From positions 62,001-126,000 of the forward strand of contig JAZGUH010001200.1 of the NCBI GenBank assembly GCA_037893225.1: a DNA stretch of 64,000 nt, read 5' to 3'. This DNA is from Hippasteria phrygiana. Lineage: Eukaryota > Echinodermata > Asteroidea > Valvatida > Goniasteridae. The position numbers and the translations under genes are program-made. The notes below the pieces were generated by a model. That model was not told where the DNA came from. It saw only the letters and a list, made by a program, of their open reading frames with translations, and made no database searches. Shown piece by piece: positions 47,578 through 55,956 of the stretch (its first letter is position 1; every line of letters begins with the position of its first letter).

Positions 47578-48585
47578 ATGGAAACAAAACTAAGTAAAAT
47601 ATTTTACAGTCCTAAAGGATATTGGAAAGGTGCAGGCGCTATAAAAAAATTATCGTTAAAAGCTAACGTACCCGAGCCAGACGTTAGAAATTGGTTGAGA
47701 AAACAAGCCATGTGGCAAATATATTTACCACCCCCCAGTTTTATACCGAGACCTACGAGTCTCAATAAGGTTATAGGGCGACCTAATGAAATGCATCAAG
47801 CGGATCTGTTGTATCTACCTCACGATGTAGTTAGACGAAAAAGATATAAATACGCGTTGACGATCGTGGATGTGGCCACTCGATATAAAGAAGCTGAACC
47901 CTTGACGAATAAAACGAGTACTCAAGTTGTAGAGGCGATAAAAAAGATTTACAAAAGATCGCCCTTGTCTTGGCCTCTCACGATAAAAGTAGACCCCGGT
48001 ACAGAATTTATGGCTGAATTTAATACTTTGATGCGGACTCGCAACGTAGTAGTACAGAAAGGCGAGGTTGGTAATCATAGAGCTCAAGGTATAGTAGAAA
48101 GATTTAATCGTACTTTAGCCGAAAGATTATTCGGTCATCAATACGCTCAAGAAATGTTAGAGCCTACCGAGCGTAGCCGCGAGTGGGTAAAAAGATTACC
48201 CGATGTTATAAAAGCGTTAAACGACGAAGAAACTAGATTGATATCGACTATGAAAGGCAAACCGTTAACTCCTCGAGCGGCTATGTCTCAGTTAGAAATA
48301 AAACAATTGAGTTCCTCGGGGCTCAAGAGCCCCGAAGTCGCGCTAAGCGTAAATGACGATATCGTTAGATATCTTTACGCTCCTGGAGAGCTCGAAAAAG
48401 ACGTTAGAAGAAGAGCTACCGATCCTATTTGGAGCTTAGAAATGTATACGATTAGAAGGAGAACGACAAATCCCGGACAGCCCGCGTTATACTGGCTGAA
48501 TAACGGTCCCAAGAGATCGTTCGTTAAGAAAGAATTAATGGTCGTTCCATCAGATACTGAGTTACCGCCTTCTTCAGCGACGTAA
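47578..48585 (+). CDS. INT: DDE integrase (retroviral-like, Polinton type)
   Basis: 335 residues. An N-terminal helical part (1-60, with KAGAIKKL-like and WLRKQAMWQIY features; no clear HHCC zinc site) is followed by an rve-type catalytic core: D76 in HQADLLYL, D139 in KVDPGTEF and E174 in QGIVERFNRTLAERL. The spacing between the last two, 34 residues, fits D,D-35-E. The C-terminal part (about 260-325), with RRATDPIWSLEMYTI and ALYWLNNGPKRSFVKKELM, is the SH3/chromo-like region of Polinton integrases. It inserts the linear element DNA, giving short target duplications. It overlaps the convergent 521-residue gene by 12 bp at the 3' end. All catalytic residues are present. Confidence 0.94.
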   Translation: METKLSKIFYSPKGYWKGAGAIKKLSLKANVPEPDVRNWLRKQAMWQIYLPPPSFIPRPTSLNKVIGRPNEMHQADLLYLPHDVVRRKRYKYALTIVDVATRYKEAEPLTNKTSTQVVEAIKKIYKRSPLSWPLTIKVDPGTEFMAEFNTLMRTRNVVVQKGEVGNHRAQGIVERFNRTLAERLFGHQYAQEMLEPTERSREWVKRLPDVIKALNDEETRLISTMKGKPLTPRAAMSQLEIKQLSSSGLKSPEVALSVNDDIVRYLYAPGELEKDVRRRATDPIWSLEMYTIRRRTTNPGQPALYWLNNGPKRSFVKKELMVVPSDTELPPSSAT

Positions 48586-50139
48586 AATATCGTAAGCTAA
48601 ATACCCAACCCCAGCAGCGGCCATTAAACCAACGACCAAAGCCGTTTTTTCTTGTTCATGCGAGTCTGGCTGAGGTGTAGCTACGCTCGTAGAGAGTAGA
48701 GGAGGTGGCGTAGTTACGACCGTAGGGAGTACGTCTGAGATTAGAGGTGTAGGGGTTGGTGACGGACCTGGCGACGTCTCCAGGTCGTCTAAATCGTCTA
48801 AATTCTGTTGGGTATCTATCTTACTCTCTTTTACGGGAGGTAACGGGTCTGGCGACGTAGATACGTCGTCTAAATCGTCTAAATCGTCTAAATTCTGCTG
48901 GGGTATTACACTACTCTCTTTTACGTGAGAGGGCGGCGTTGGTGGCGTTACGACCGTAGGGAGTGCGACCGTAGGGAGTACGTCTGAATTTAAGTTGATG
49001 TTTAATCCTATCGATGCGTCGGGTGTAGCTATCTGTATATTATTATTATAACCTCGGTGAATACCGACTAAAAGCTCCATATTTGATGGAATTAAGTACA
49101 ATCCAGGGCCAATCACAAAGTTTAACGAGCTTCTAGCGTACTGTAAAGAATCTTGAAATCTGGTTATAGAAGATTCCAAGTCCGTATGGCTGTTGATTAT
49201 GTCTTCTACTATATTTTCAAATTGTCTTTGCGAATCTAATCCGGTACCCGCAGTTAGTATACTCGTTTTTGTTTGGGCTTGCGCACCGAGTATGGCGTAC
49301 ACATACGTTCTAACGCTTTCGTTTATTTTTTCTATACCGACGTCGGTAAACGAGCTCTTCTGAAGTATAAACTTTCTAAAACCGAGTCGTACAACGTCCG
49401 CGGATTGTCTGATATACGCGAGCGTTATTTTACTAAAATGTTTCGCATCGCCAGACTCTACAAATCCCATGTAGGTGGCGCCGGGGTTCATAGCTTCATA
49501 ATCGTATTCCCACAATTTATTAGCCGTTACATAGTCACCCGTACTAGGGTCATATTCAGCCGAAACCTTGTAAAGCTTAATAGGGGTATAATTTTTACCG
49601 GGTACGGGTAAAGGTATATCTGGCGAGTACTTGTTTATTTTAAACAGGTAAGAATAAGCGGTACCTAATCCTCCAGAAGTTAAGTCTACGGTCTGTTTAA
49701 AACTCAAGTTTGGATCGACATTAAAATGTCGACAAATATCGTCATAAGCGCCTTTATCGATGCCATTGTTTAGATCGTCGAATGTATTGTCTTCTGGAAC
49801 TGGGCATTTTAGAAAGTAAAGTATCTTTCTGATCGTGAAATATACGTGAAACTTGAATAAAGCCGATATTACGGGGTTTTTATGTAGCAACGATTCTAGT
49901 CCTACGCCGCAACCCGACGTCGCGCACCAAAATGCGAAGTTGAGTTGATTTTGATAAAACGTCATGGGGTCCGATGCGTAACGTTTGACCACTTCGTCGT
50001 GTTTTACGTCGGACATTTTATAAGCGCTAAATATATCCGTTAAATTAGAGATAAAACTCGCGTTCGTGTTGGCGTTTACGATGATGTTAGGTTGACTCAA
50101 ATGCATGTTCAATGGGGTGCTCTCCAGGGTTAAATTCAT
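48574..50139 (-). CDS. Large Polinton-type protein with C-terminal membrane anchor
   Basis: 521 residues. A conserved-looking N-terminal half contains QLNFAFWCATSGCGVGLES and KFHVYFTIRKILYFLKCPVP (about 60-120), a pattern I recall from Polinton proteins annotated only as uncharacterised. Residues about 390-480 are low complexity: two repeats of KES(S/K)..QQNLDDLDDL joined by Pro-rich linkers. A single membrane segment (about 499-518, ALVVGLMAAAGVGYLAYDIL) ends the protein. Position among capsid genes suggests a virion component, but no fold is evident. The start at 50139 is supported by TTATAAAATAAA directly before the ATG; an internal ATG lies 11 codons later. It is divergent from mCP copy 1 across 41 bp. 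Confidence 0.83.
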   Translation of the reverse strand: MNLTLESTPLNMHLSQPNIIVNANTNASFISNLTDIFSAYKMSDVKHDEVVKRYASDPMTFYQNQLNFAFWCATSGCGVGLESLLHKNPVISALFKFHVYFTIRKILYFLKCPVPEDNTFDDLNNGIDKGAYDDICRHFNVDPNLSFKQTVDLTSGGLGTAYSYLFKINKYSPDIPLPVPGKNYTPIKLYKVSAEYDPSTGDYVTANKLWEYDYEAMNPGATYMGFVESGDAKHFSKITLAYIRQSADVVRLGFRKFILQKSSFTDVGIEKINESVRTYVYAILGAQAQTKTSILTAGTGLDSQRQFENIVEDIINSHTDLESSITRFQDSLQYARSSLNFVIGPGLYLIPSNMELLVGIHRGYNNNIQIATPDASIGLNINLNSDVLPTVALPTVVTPPTPPSHVKESSVIPQQNLDDLDDLDDVSTSPDPLPPVKESKIDTQQNLDDLDDLETSPGPSPTPTPLISDVLPTVVTTPPPLLSTSVATPQPDSHEQEKTALVVGLMAAAGVGYLAYDILRR

Positions 50140-50180
50140 TTTATTTTATAATAAACCAAATATTTTTTTGTTCTTTTAAA
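50140..50180. promoter_or_regulatory. 41-bp divergent promoter region
   Basis: Lies between the starts of the 521-residue gene (-) and the first mCP gene (+). It contains TATTATAAAATAAA leading to the leftward ATG and TTTTAAA leading to the rightward ATG; the rest is T-rich. Confidence 0.6.
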
Positions 50181-50879
50181 ATGGAATCGCACGTTTTTGA
50201 AATGTTTGATAATGAACGAACGTTTAGACTGTCAAAACCTATAGATAACTCAAAGGGAGATTACAGTATGAGTTTAACCAGCGCGATAGTAACCGCGGGC
50301 TTCTACAACATGGCTAGTAATAGCGAAATTCTCTATTTTATACATCAAATCGATCCAAACACTGGTAAAGAAACCGGTAGAACGGATGGTAAAATTGATA
50401 TTCCTGCTGGATTTTACGATATAGATTGGATCGAAGGCCGACTAAGTAAATTAGTTTGGTTAGAAGTCTCCGTAGATAAACTTAATAAAAAAATATCTTT
50501 AAATGTAACGGAAGAAAATAACGTTCTACGCTTTGATAAAAACATTAAACAATTGTTGGGGATAACGGTCAAAAACTTAGTTTTTGGCGTAGATTATGTA
50601 GGGTATTATAATACAATGCCTGTCGATGCAATTTGTTTACATTGCGATCAGTTATCTACGTCTAATAATTTCTATAACGGAGGGGGAACGCACTTGCTAG
50701 ACGTTATACCGATAACGAAAAGAGACGATACGCTCGTGGAGCGTGCAAGATTAACCGCTCGTAGACTCGTGGGTGATAAGATAAACCAACTTAGCTTTAG
50801 TATCAGAGACCGAGACGGCGATTTAATAAATAATCGAGGAAAAAAGATTAGTTTTAACTTGACGATAGGCTATTTTTGA
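50181..50879 (+). CDS. mCP: Minor capsid (penton) protein, copy 1
   Basis: 232 residues from the ATG at 50181. The frame is open back to 50112, but that extension overlaps the divergent gene's start, and the second copy begins with the same MESHVF. The family resembles the single-jelly-roll penton proteins of Polintons. Conserved features are the start (ERTFRLSKPIDNSKGDY), a central LHCDQLSTSNNFYNG block, and a C-terminal LSFSIRDRDGDLINNRGKK segment, the R-D-x-D/G turn typical of this group. It would form pentamers at the capsid vertices. A second copy follows after 33 bp, making a tandem pair. Confidence 0.87.
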   Translation: MESHVFEMFDNERTFRLSKPIDNSKGDYSMSLTSAIVTAGFYNMASNSEILYFIHQIDPNTGKETGRTDGKIDIPAGFYDIDWIEGRLSKLVWLEVSVDKLNKKISLNVTEENNVLRFDKNIKQLLGITVKNLVFGVDYVGYYNTMPVDAICLHCDQLSTSNNFYNGGGTHLLDVIPITKRDDTLVERARLTARRLVGDKINQLSFSIRDRDGDLINNRGKKISFNLTIGYF

Positions 50880-50912
50880 AGATTTTTTAAAGAAGATTTG
50901 GGTTTATTAAAA

Positions 50913-51635
50913 ATGGAATCGCACGTTTTTAAAATGGATGGTAACGAACGAACGTTTAGTCTATCAAAACCTATAGATAACTCCAAGGGAGATTACTGCA
51001 TGAGTTTAAACAGCGCGATATTTACCGTCGGTTTTTATAATATATCTCAACGTATGACTATAAGATGGCAAATAGTTTCAGGCACTAGAGCAACTAACGG
51101 CGAAACGGTAATTCCGGCTGGAAATTATACTATCGATGAGTTAATAGCTGAATTAAATACATTAGCTTTGATCGTAGTTTCCGTAGACAAGATTAATAAA
51201 AAGATTATTTTTAATCTCGGTACGGTATCGAAAGATCAATATCTTCATATTAATTTCGATCTATATACTCAAAAAGTGTTGGGTTTACCCAATTGGTGGT
51301 ACCCTAGTTCTGGTGATGGTGAACTTGTAGGATATTATGGTCTGAATTACGTGAATGCAATTTTTTTACATTGCGATCAGTTATCTACGTCTAATAATTT
51401 CTATAACGGAAGGGGCACGCACTTGCTAGACGTTATACCGATTGCATATATTCAGGCTGAATCGGATGCAATAGCGAATGTCCAGAATAAAAGAAAAACT
51501 GTCATACCTCTAATTAGGAGTAAAATACCCGAACTGAGTTTTTCTTTCAGAGACTGCGATGGCGAGTTAATCGAGAATAACCATAAGAAATTTATTTTTC
51601 GAGTAGATATTTATCGATCGTCTTGTTCTGGTTAG
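50913..51635 (+). CDS. mCP: Minor capsid (penton) protein, copy 2
   Basis: 240 residues from the ATG at 50913, chosen over an ATG at 50898 because ATTAAAA abuts it and MESHVF aligns with copy 1. Shared blocks with copy 1: the N-terminal 35 residues, LHCDQLSTSNNFYNGRGTHLL and the C-terminal LSFSFRDCDGELIENN; the middle third differs strongly. A 15-bp stretch near its 3' end (CCGAACTGAGTTTTT, about 51530) recurs just past its stop (about 51645), suggesting a local duplication that reshaped the end. It is convergent with the polymerase gene, with a 39-bp spacer carrying a T6 run. Confidence 0.86.
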   Translation: MESHVFKMDGNERTFSLSKPIDNSKGDYCMSLNSAIFTVGFYNISQRMTIRWQIVSGTRATNGETVIPAGNYTIDELIAELNTLALIVVSVDKINKKIIFNLGTVSKDQYLHINFDLYTQKVLGLPNWWYPSSGDGELVGYYGLNYVNAIFLHCDQLSTSNNFYNGRGTHLLDVIPIAYIQAESDAIANVQNKRKTVIPLIRSKIPELSFSFRDCDGELIENNHKKFIFRVDIYRSSCSG

Positions 51636-51674
51636 AACGGTGATCCGAACTGAGTTTTTTCTGGCTAGAATAGA

Positions 51675-54600
51675 CTAAAGGTTAGAACGATGACCATAAG
51701 CCAGAGTGTCTATACCATTAGGTAAAATATATCTCTTCGTATCTAAAGGATTTAACGATTGCTTGACTTGAGCCTCTGTGTATATCATGTGACGCTCAGT
51801 TCCAAAACGAATCATCTTGTTTGAATAGCATTCGTTCGATAAAACGCATCGCTTGTACTTTTCGTAAGATAGATCGTTGTTTATAACCACTCGGTTTACG
51901 CCTTTGGCCTTCTTTAGTATATCGTGTTCCCCGTATAAAATCGAGTACATCTTCGATCTGATGCAAGTAGCTTCGCTTATGACTTTTCCTCCGCATTCGT
52001 CTTTAAATTTACCGATAACTTTCTTGTTTGTATCGTCGTATAAAAAGTGGTCTTTCTCGTAGTTGCTAAAATCGTACGAGTCGGACTGTTTTTCTAGATC
52101 CCGATAAACGTCTTTCGTATAGATAATCAAAAGCAGCGAGTCCGTGTCTGTATACATCAATCTTACTTTATCGTCATACGTCTTTTTTAATTGGTTGTAA
52201 TAAAAGTCATACATTAGAGTCTTCGAGAGGTCTAAGATACTAACGCCGCAGTAAATCGGTTTATTTAAATACGTTTTCTTTTTGTACGATTCCACGAATG
52301 AGAGACCGCATTCTTTAAACGCTGTAGTAGACTTGTAACAAGGTTTAGAAACTATCTTTTCGTATTCCTTTACTTGATCGTTTCTCAGTAGCGCACCATC
52401 TATTCTATTTCTGACATTTTCCATCGTTTTTCCGAATACAGAATTATTCATTAATTTGAAAAAGTCTTTTTCGAAATCCGACTTTGCTTTCGTTCTGAGT
52501 TGCGTGTTTTTATCGATGTATGATTTCATCCAAGGTTTTTGTTTAAATTGTAACGCCCGATGTACTTTATTTAGTTTTAGGCCCAATGTCAAACACTGTT
52601 TTAAATTGACGTAGTGCAATACATATTTTTCTTTGCGATATAGCGTACCGGTTAATTTTTTTACCTTGGCGCCATCTCCTATCTCACTCGCCAACTCTCG
52701 TTGATACTCGGATAACCATTCTTCGGGTATGATTATATTATCGGCGGCTAAAGGATAATCGTTGTGTAGATCGTGTAGTTCGGCTGGATATTCCAGGTCA
52801 ACTTCGAACATATATCCCGTTTTAGCCTTATCTTTTAACGCCATGATGCGATCGTGGGTAAATTGACTCGCACAGACCCATTTAAATCCTCCGTAAGGTA
52901 GCGGTCGACTCATGACCCATCCGTAGAGGTTGTTAGCGTCTAGATATAGAATATACGAATCGGGTTTATCTCGATCGTGAGAAGCTAGGTACTTATTGTT
53001 GGCCTTGGCATAGCGACATGAGCCGACGCTCGATATTCCTCCTCTTTTCGCTTTTTCAAAAAATATATGTTTATCTATATCCGTCAAGAGCTCTAATTCT
53101 ATTTTAGTGTGCCTCAGCAACGCGTCCCAACTTAATCCCGGTGCTGTGAAGTAGTTGGCTGGATCCAACTTGTAATTCATTCTACACATTTGTCTAAAAT
53201 TCTGGAATACGCCGGCTAGTAATAGAGTATCCGCGGTTACGTACAAGTCGTGGTATTCGCCCATGTTTTTTATGTTAAATGTCCGCCATACTCGTTGCGC
53301 GCGCGAGTATTCTTCGTCCGTTATATGTTTGTCCTTTAGAGCGCTAAAAAAATTGTGTTTAGCTGGCAAACTAGTTTCGCTAAATCGTTCAAAGCTGTCC
53401 ATGTACTCGTACGGATATACACCCTTTTGTAATAAGAGGTCCGCGTTTTCTTCGCCATAACGTTTCAGGAGTAGCCTAAAAGCGTCTCTCGGGCAAGACG
53501 TTACCAATTTGTCGAGACCGCTAGACATAAAATGAAACGAGTCGATAAATCTATATTGACCGATCGAAAATGAAATGTATTTTTCTGAATTTTTGGGTAT
53601 ACACCAGATATCTCGTTGATACTTTGAAATACCCCGCATGATCAAGTGCGCGTCATAATTTTCTAAGTTGTGAAAGACGACCGGTATTTTCGTTTCGTTG
53701 GGTTTTACTCGTAATTTAAGATTACAGTAAGCGTGCGCGGCTCCTCTGTACTTACCGGTAGTGTGGCAATGATCTCTGACTTTTCGAAATTTGTTAATTT
53801 TCTTTTGGCAGAACGTACATGTTTTCTCGACGTATCCCTTTTCGTTTTCGTACGAGTATTCTTCAAGTTCTTCTTTACTTTTGGGTTCTACAGGTTCGCA
53901 GCACAGGCAATTACACGAGTAATTTGGATAAATCGCTCTCTCGCAAATCCAGCACTCGTTAGAGTTTAGGTGTATCTTTTCTTCTTTTAGCGTATATATT
54001 ATCGGCTTAATGCGAGCTAGTAATTCATTAATCTTAGGTTCGAGTTCTTGCAACGAGGTTATAAAATTGTCTATAGCGCGTTCACCTCTATAAGTCTTTC
54101 GCTTGATCTGCTTGCCATCGCATCTTACTACAACGTAAGAATAACCGCAGGCTTTGTGCGTTGCGATTTTACCCTCTGTCTCTCTTTCTGGTGCTTCTGT
54201 AGCTACACTCGCAGAGGGTACCAAGATAGATTCAAAATCCGCGTATATGACGTAGGGTGCATCTTGTAAATTCTTAAAGTTTTTAAACTTGAGAATGCTT
54301 TTGTCTATGTTCGCGCTTTTATGCGGCATTTTAACGGTAGATAAAGCAGAGTCTATTCCTTCGCAATCTTTTACGTGTATGTCCAGCTTCTCTTTCGAAC
54401 AAAAATGCGCTAAACATCTCAAGCAAAACAGTTTACGATGCTGACTATTGGTAACGCCAGATAAGAATCTAGGTAAGTCGCTTATCCAACAATAATGACC
54501 GTCATATAATAGCAAACTGATAGTTTCTGTATCGTATGGTCTTTTAGATAAATATAGCGGATATATCAAGCCCATTTTATCTTGCGGATAGGTTTTATTT

Positions 54601-55631
54601 TTGCAGTCTACGTCGTATCCTAACACGTTTATACTTATATCGTTTTGTCTTTCTATTCTCGCTATCTGATTTATAGGTGTGGGGAAGTCTATGTTGGTGA
54701 AGTTTAATCCATCATCGGTTTTATAAGTAGATGGTGTCTCTCCGCGAAATTGGTACTTTGGGTTTGTTGCTAATTGGTTTTTAACTCTATCGGTATATAT
54801 ACCTAGGGCGGCTCTTAAACACCATCTTATACACTCTTGATCTTCGTTTTTGATGTTGAAGGTTGCGTGTTTTTTAGTTATATACTCTGGTAGTTTTACG
54901 TAAGAAGCGCCCACCAGAGGCTTAACTCTGTTTATGTTGATGTAAAACGCGACTATTTTATCTATAGTCCAACCACTTCCTTCATTCGTATATTTATCTA
55001 TCTGAGATAATATCGTTTCGTATTGCTGCCTGATAGCTACAGCTATCTCGCTCTTGTTTAAGACTCGATTTTGATAACTAAAATGAGTAGCGGTTGATTT
55101 TGTAGTCTCAACGCCCGATTTTTTTACATACTTTATTTTCATAGCGATCTGTAGTTTCATCGTTTTTATTTCTCTTAATTCAGCGACGATTTTGTTTTTT
55201 ATCATCGACTTATGGGTGTTGTAAAATTGCTCCGGATCGTCGGTAAACAGACTCGGAATCAGTTCCAAATTTCTATAACTGTTTTCAAATCTTCTAGTCT
55301 CTCGAAAGTCTGCTTCTCGAAAAGTATTTTGCTCCTTAAATCTTTTTATAGCTTTGACGTAATCTTTTTTTGTCGCTCGACCATTTCTACCCGTTGGTGC
55401 GACTCGAATATTTTTATCGCGCGCGAGTCGCGCTAACGAAGCTTTAGATCGTATTCTCAAATTTTTAAATTTTTCTTCTTCTCTTTTTATAGCTCGAATA
55501 TAATCTCGCCTGATATACGTATTACGGCGTCCTGTTGGTGCTCCTAAAGTTAAGTCATAGTTATCGACATATCTTTTTAAAGATTTTTTGTTCCATTTAT
55601 TGTATCCTCGAATCATGGGTTGTGTTTCCAT
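51675..55631 (-). CDS. polB: Protein-primed family B DNA polymerase
   Basis: 1318 residues. It replicates the linear element from its ends. N-terminus: two SAP-like basic repeats (14-50 and 63-98, each with APTGR and a DYxxAIKR end). Zinc-like site C403/C406/H419/C423. Exonuclease: Exo I D465-F-E467, Exo II N655 and Y659-D660, Exo III Y793-HDLY-x-x-x-D801. Inserted between Exo I and Exo II is an endonuclease VII-like zinc motif (C605, C608, D620-H621-C622-H623, H633, C636-N637). Polymerase: KRGG (862-865), motif A YLDANNLYG (D898), motif B KLMNNSVFGK (1059-1068), motif C YTDTDS (D1162, D1164). All expected residues are present. Length fits Polinton polymerases. TTATAAAAG abuts the ATG, within 20 bases identical to the start of the left-end gene. 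Confidence 0.97.
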   Translation of the reverse strand: METQPMIRGYNKWNKKSLKRYVDNYDLTLGAPTGRRNTYIRRDYIRAIKREEEKFKNLRIRSKASLARLARDKNIRVAPTGRNGRATKKDYVKAIKRFKEQNTFREADFRETRRFENSYRNLELIPSLFTDDPEQFYNTHKSMIKNKIVAELREIKTMKLQIAMKIKYVKKSGVETTKSTATHFSYQNRVLNKSEIAVAIRQQYETILSQIDKYTNEGSGWTIDKIVAFYININRVKPLVGASYVKLPEYITKKHATFNIKNEDQECIRWCLRAALGIYTDRVKNQLATNPKYQFRGETPSTYKTDDGLNFTNIDFPTPINQIARIERQNDISINVLGYDVDCKNKTYPQDKMGLIYPLYLSKRPYDTETISLLLYDGHYCWISDLPRFLSGVTNSQHRKLFCLRCLAHFCSKEKLDIHVKDCEGIDSALSTVKMPHKSANIDKSILKFKNFKNLQDAPYVIYADFESILVPSASVATEAPERETEGKIATHKACGYSYVVVRCDGKQIKRKTYRGERAIDNFITSLQELEPKINELLARIKPIIYTLKEEKIHLNSNECWICERAIYPNYSCNCLCCEPVEPKSKEELEEYSYENEKGYVEKTCTFCQKKINKFRKVRDHCHTTGKYRGAAHAYCNLKLRVKPNETKIPVVFHNLENYDAHLIMRGISKYQRDIWCIPKNSEKYISFSIGQYRFIDSFHFMSSGLDKLVTSCPRDAFRLLLKRYGEENADLLLQKGVYPYEYMDSFERFSETSLPAKHNFFSALKDKHITDEEYSRAQRVWRTFNIKNMGEYHDLYVTADTLLLAGVFQNFRQMCRMNYKLDPANYFTAPGLSWDALLRHTKIELELLTDIDKHIFFEKAKRGGISSVGSCRYAKANNKYLASHDRDKPDSYILYLDANNLYGWVMSRPLPYGGFKWVCASQFTHDRIMALKDKAKTGYMFEVDLEYPAELHDLHNDYPLAADNIIIPEEWLSEYQRELASEIGDGAKVKKLTGTLYRKEKYVLHYVNLKQCLTLGLKLNKVHRALQFKQKPWMKSYIDKNTQLRTKAKSDFEKDFFKLMNNSVFGKTMENVRNRIDGALLRNDQVKEYEKIVSKPCYKSTTAFKECGLSFVESYKKKTYLNKPIYCGVSILDLSKTLMYDFYYNQLKKTYDDKVRLMYTDTDSLLLIIYTKDVYRDLEKQSDSYDFSNYEKDHFLYDDTNKKVIGKFKDECGGKVISEATCIRSKMYSILYGEHDILKKAKGVNRVVINNDLSYEKYKRCVLSNECYSNKMIRFGTERHMIYTEAQVKQSLNPLDTKRYILPNGIDTLAYGHRSNL

Positions 55632-55644
55632 CTTTTATAATGGC
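55625..55644 (-). promoter_or_regulatory. Start-proximal motif of polB, shared with the left-end gene
   Basis: On the - strand GCCATTATAAAAGATGGAAA, identical over 20 bases to 39140-39159. The ATG is the polymerase start (55631). The copies lie on opposite strands, facing inward, 66-70 bp inside the respective TIR inner ends or a little less on the left. Confidence 0.6.
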
Positions 55645-55709
55645 AACTATAATATTTTTTAAAAAAAATAAAAATTTATTTAATTTTTTTTGGCTTGTGT
55701 TATTTTAAG

Positions 55710-55956
55710 TTTTTTTGCCTCGTTTCGCCGGGCGCCCCGGAGATTTAGTACGATTGTGGGATATGGAAAACAGTGTTTATTTTCTTGATTTTGTGCTAAT
55801 TTTGGTGTATAGGTACCCAGCAAAATTTAGAATTATTTTTGGGCGATTTTTAGACTATTTGTTTTTTTTAAAATTTGATGTATGTACCCACAGCAAAATT
55901 GGAGAGAAAAGTGAAAAAACAGAAAATGACATAGAATCGGTACTTCCCTTACTACT
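55710..55956. repeat. Right terminal inverted repeat
   Basis: Inverse copy of the left TIR, ending GGTACTTCCCTTACTACT at 55956. It differs from the left copy mainly near its inner end, at the GC-rich palindrome (one extra base) and the adjoining A/G run. It lies 78 bp upstream of the polymerase start; the AT-rich gap 55632-55709 has no gene. Confidence 0.95.

Larger units (their letters stand above)
38861..55956. mobile_element. Complete Polinton/Maverick (adintovirus-like) element
   Basis: The 17096-bp unit is bounded by about 247-bp inverted repeats that start AGTAGT and end ACTACT, and is flanked by a TAAGC duplication. It encodes the Polinton hallmark genes: protein-primed family B DNA polymerase, DDE integrase, FtsK/HerA-type packaging ATPase, double-jelly-roll major capsid protein and penton-like minor capsid proteins. 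Length, TIR size and gene set fit Polintons, which are known to encode virion proteins and are also described as adintoviruses. All main reading frames are open and intronless and the TIRs are nearly identical, suggesting a recent and possibly still competent copy. Unusual points: no recognisable maturation protease, two mCP genes, and a 5-bp rather than the usual 6-bp target duplication. Confidence 0.96.

Noticed and set aside
47578..48585. Retrovirus or LTR retrotransposon integrase
   Set aside because: No reverse transcriptase, protease, gag or LTRs. The gene stands alone among Polinton capsid and polymerase genes inside TIRs.
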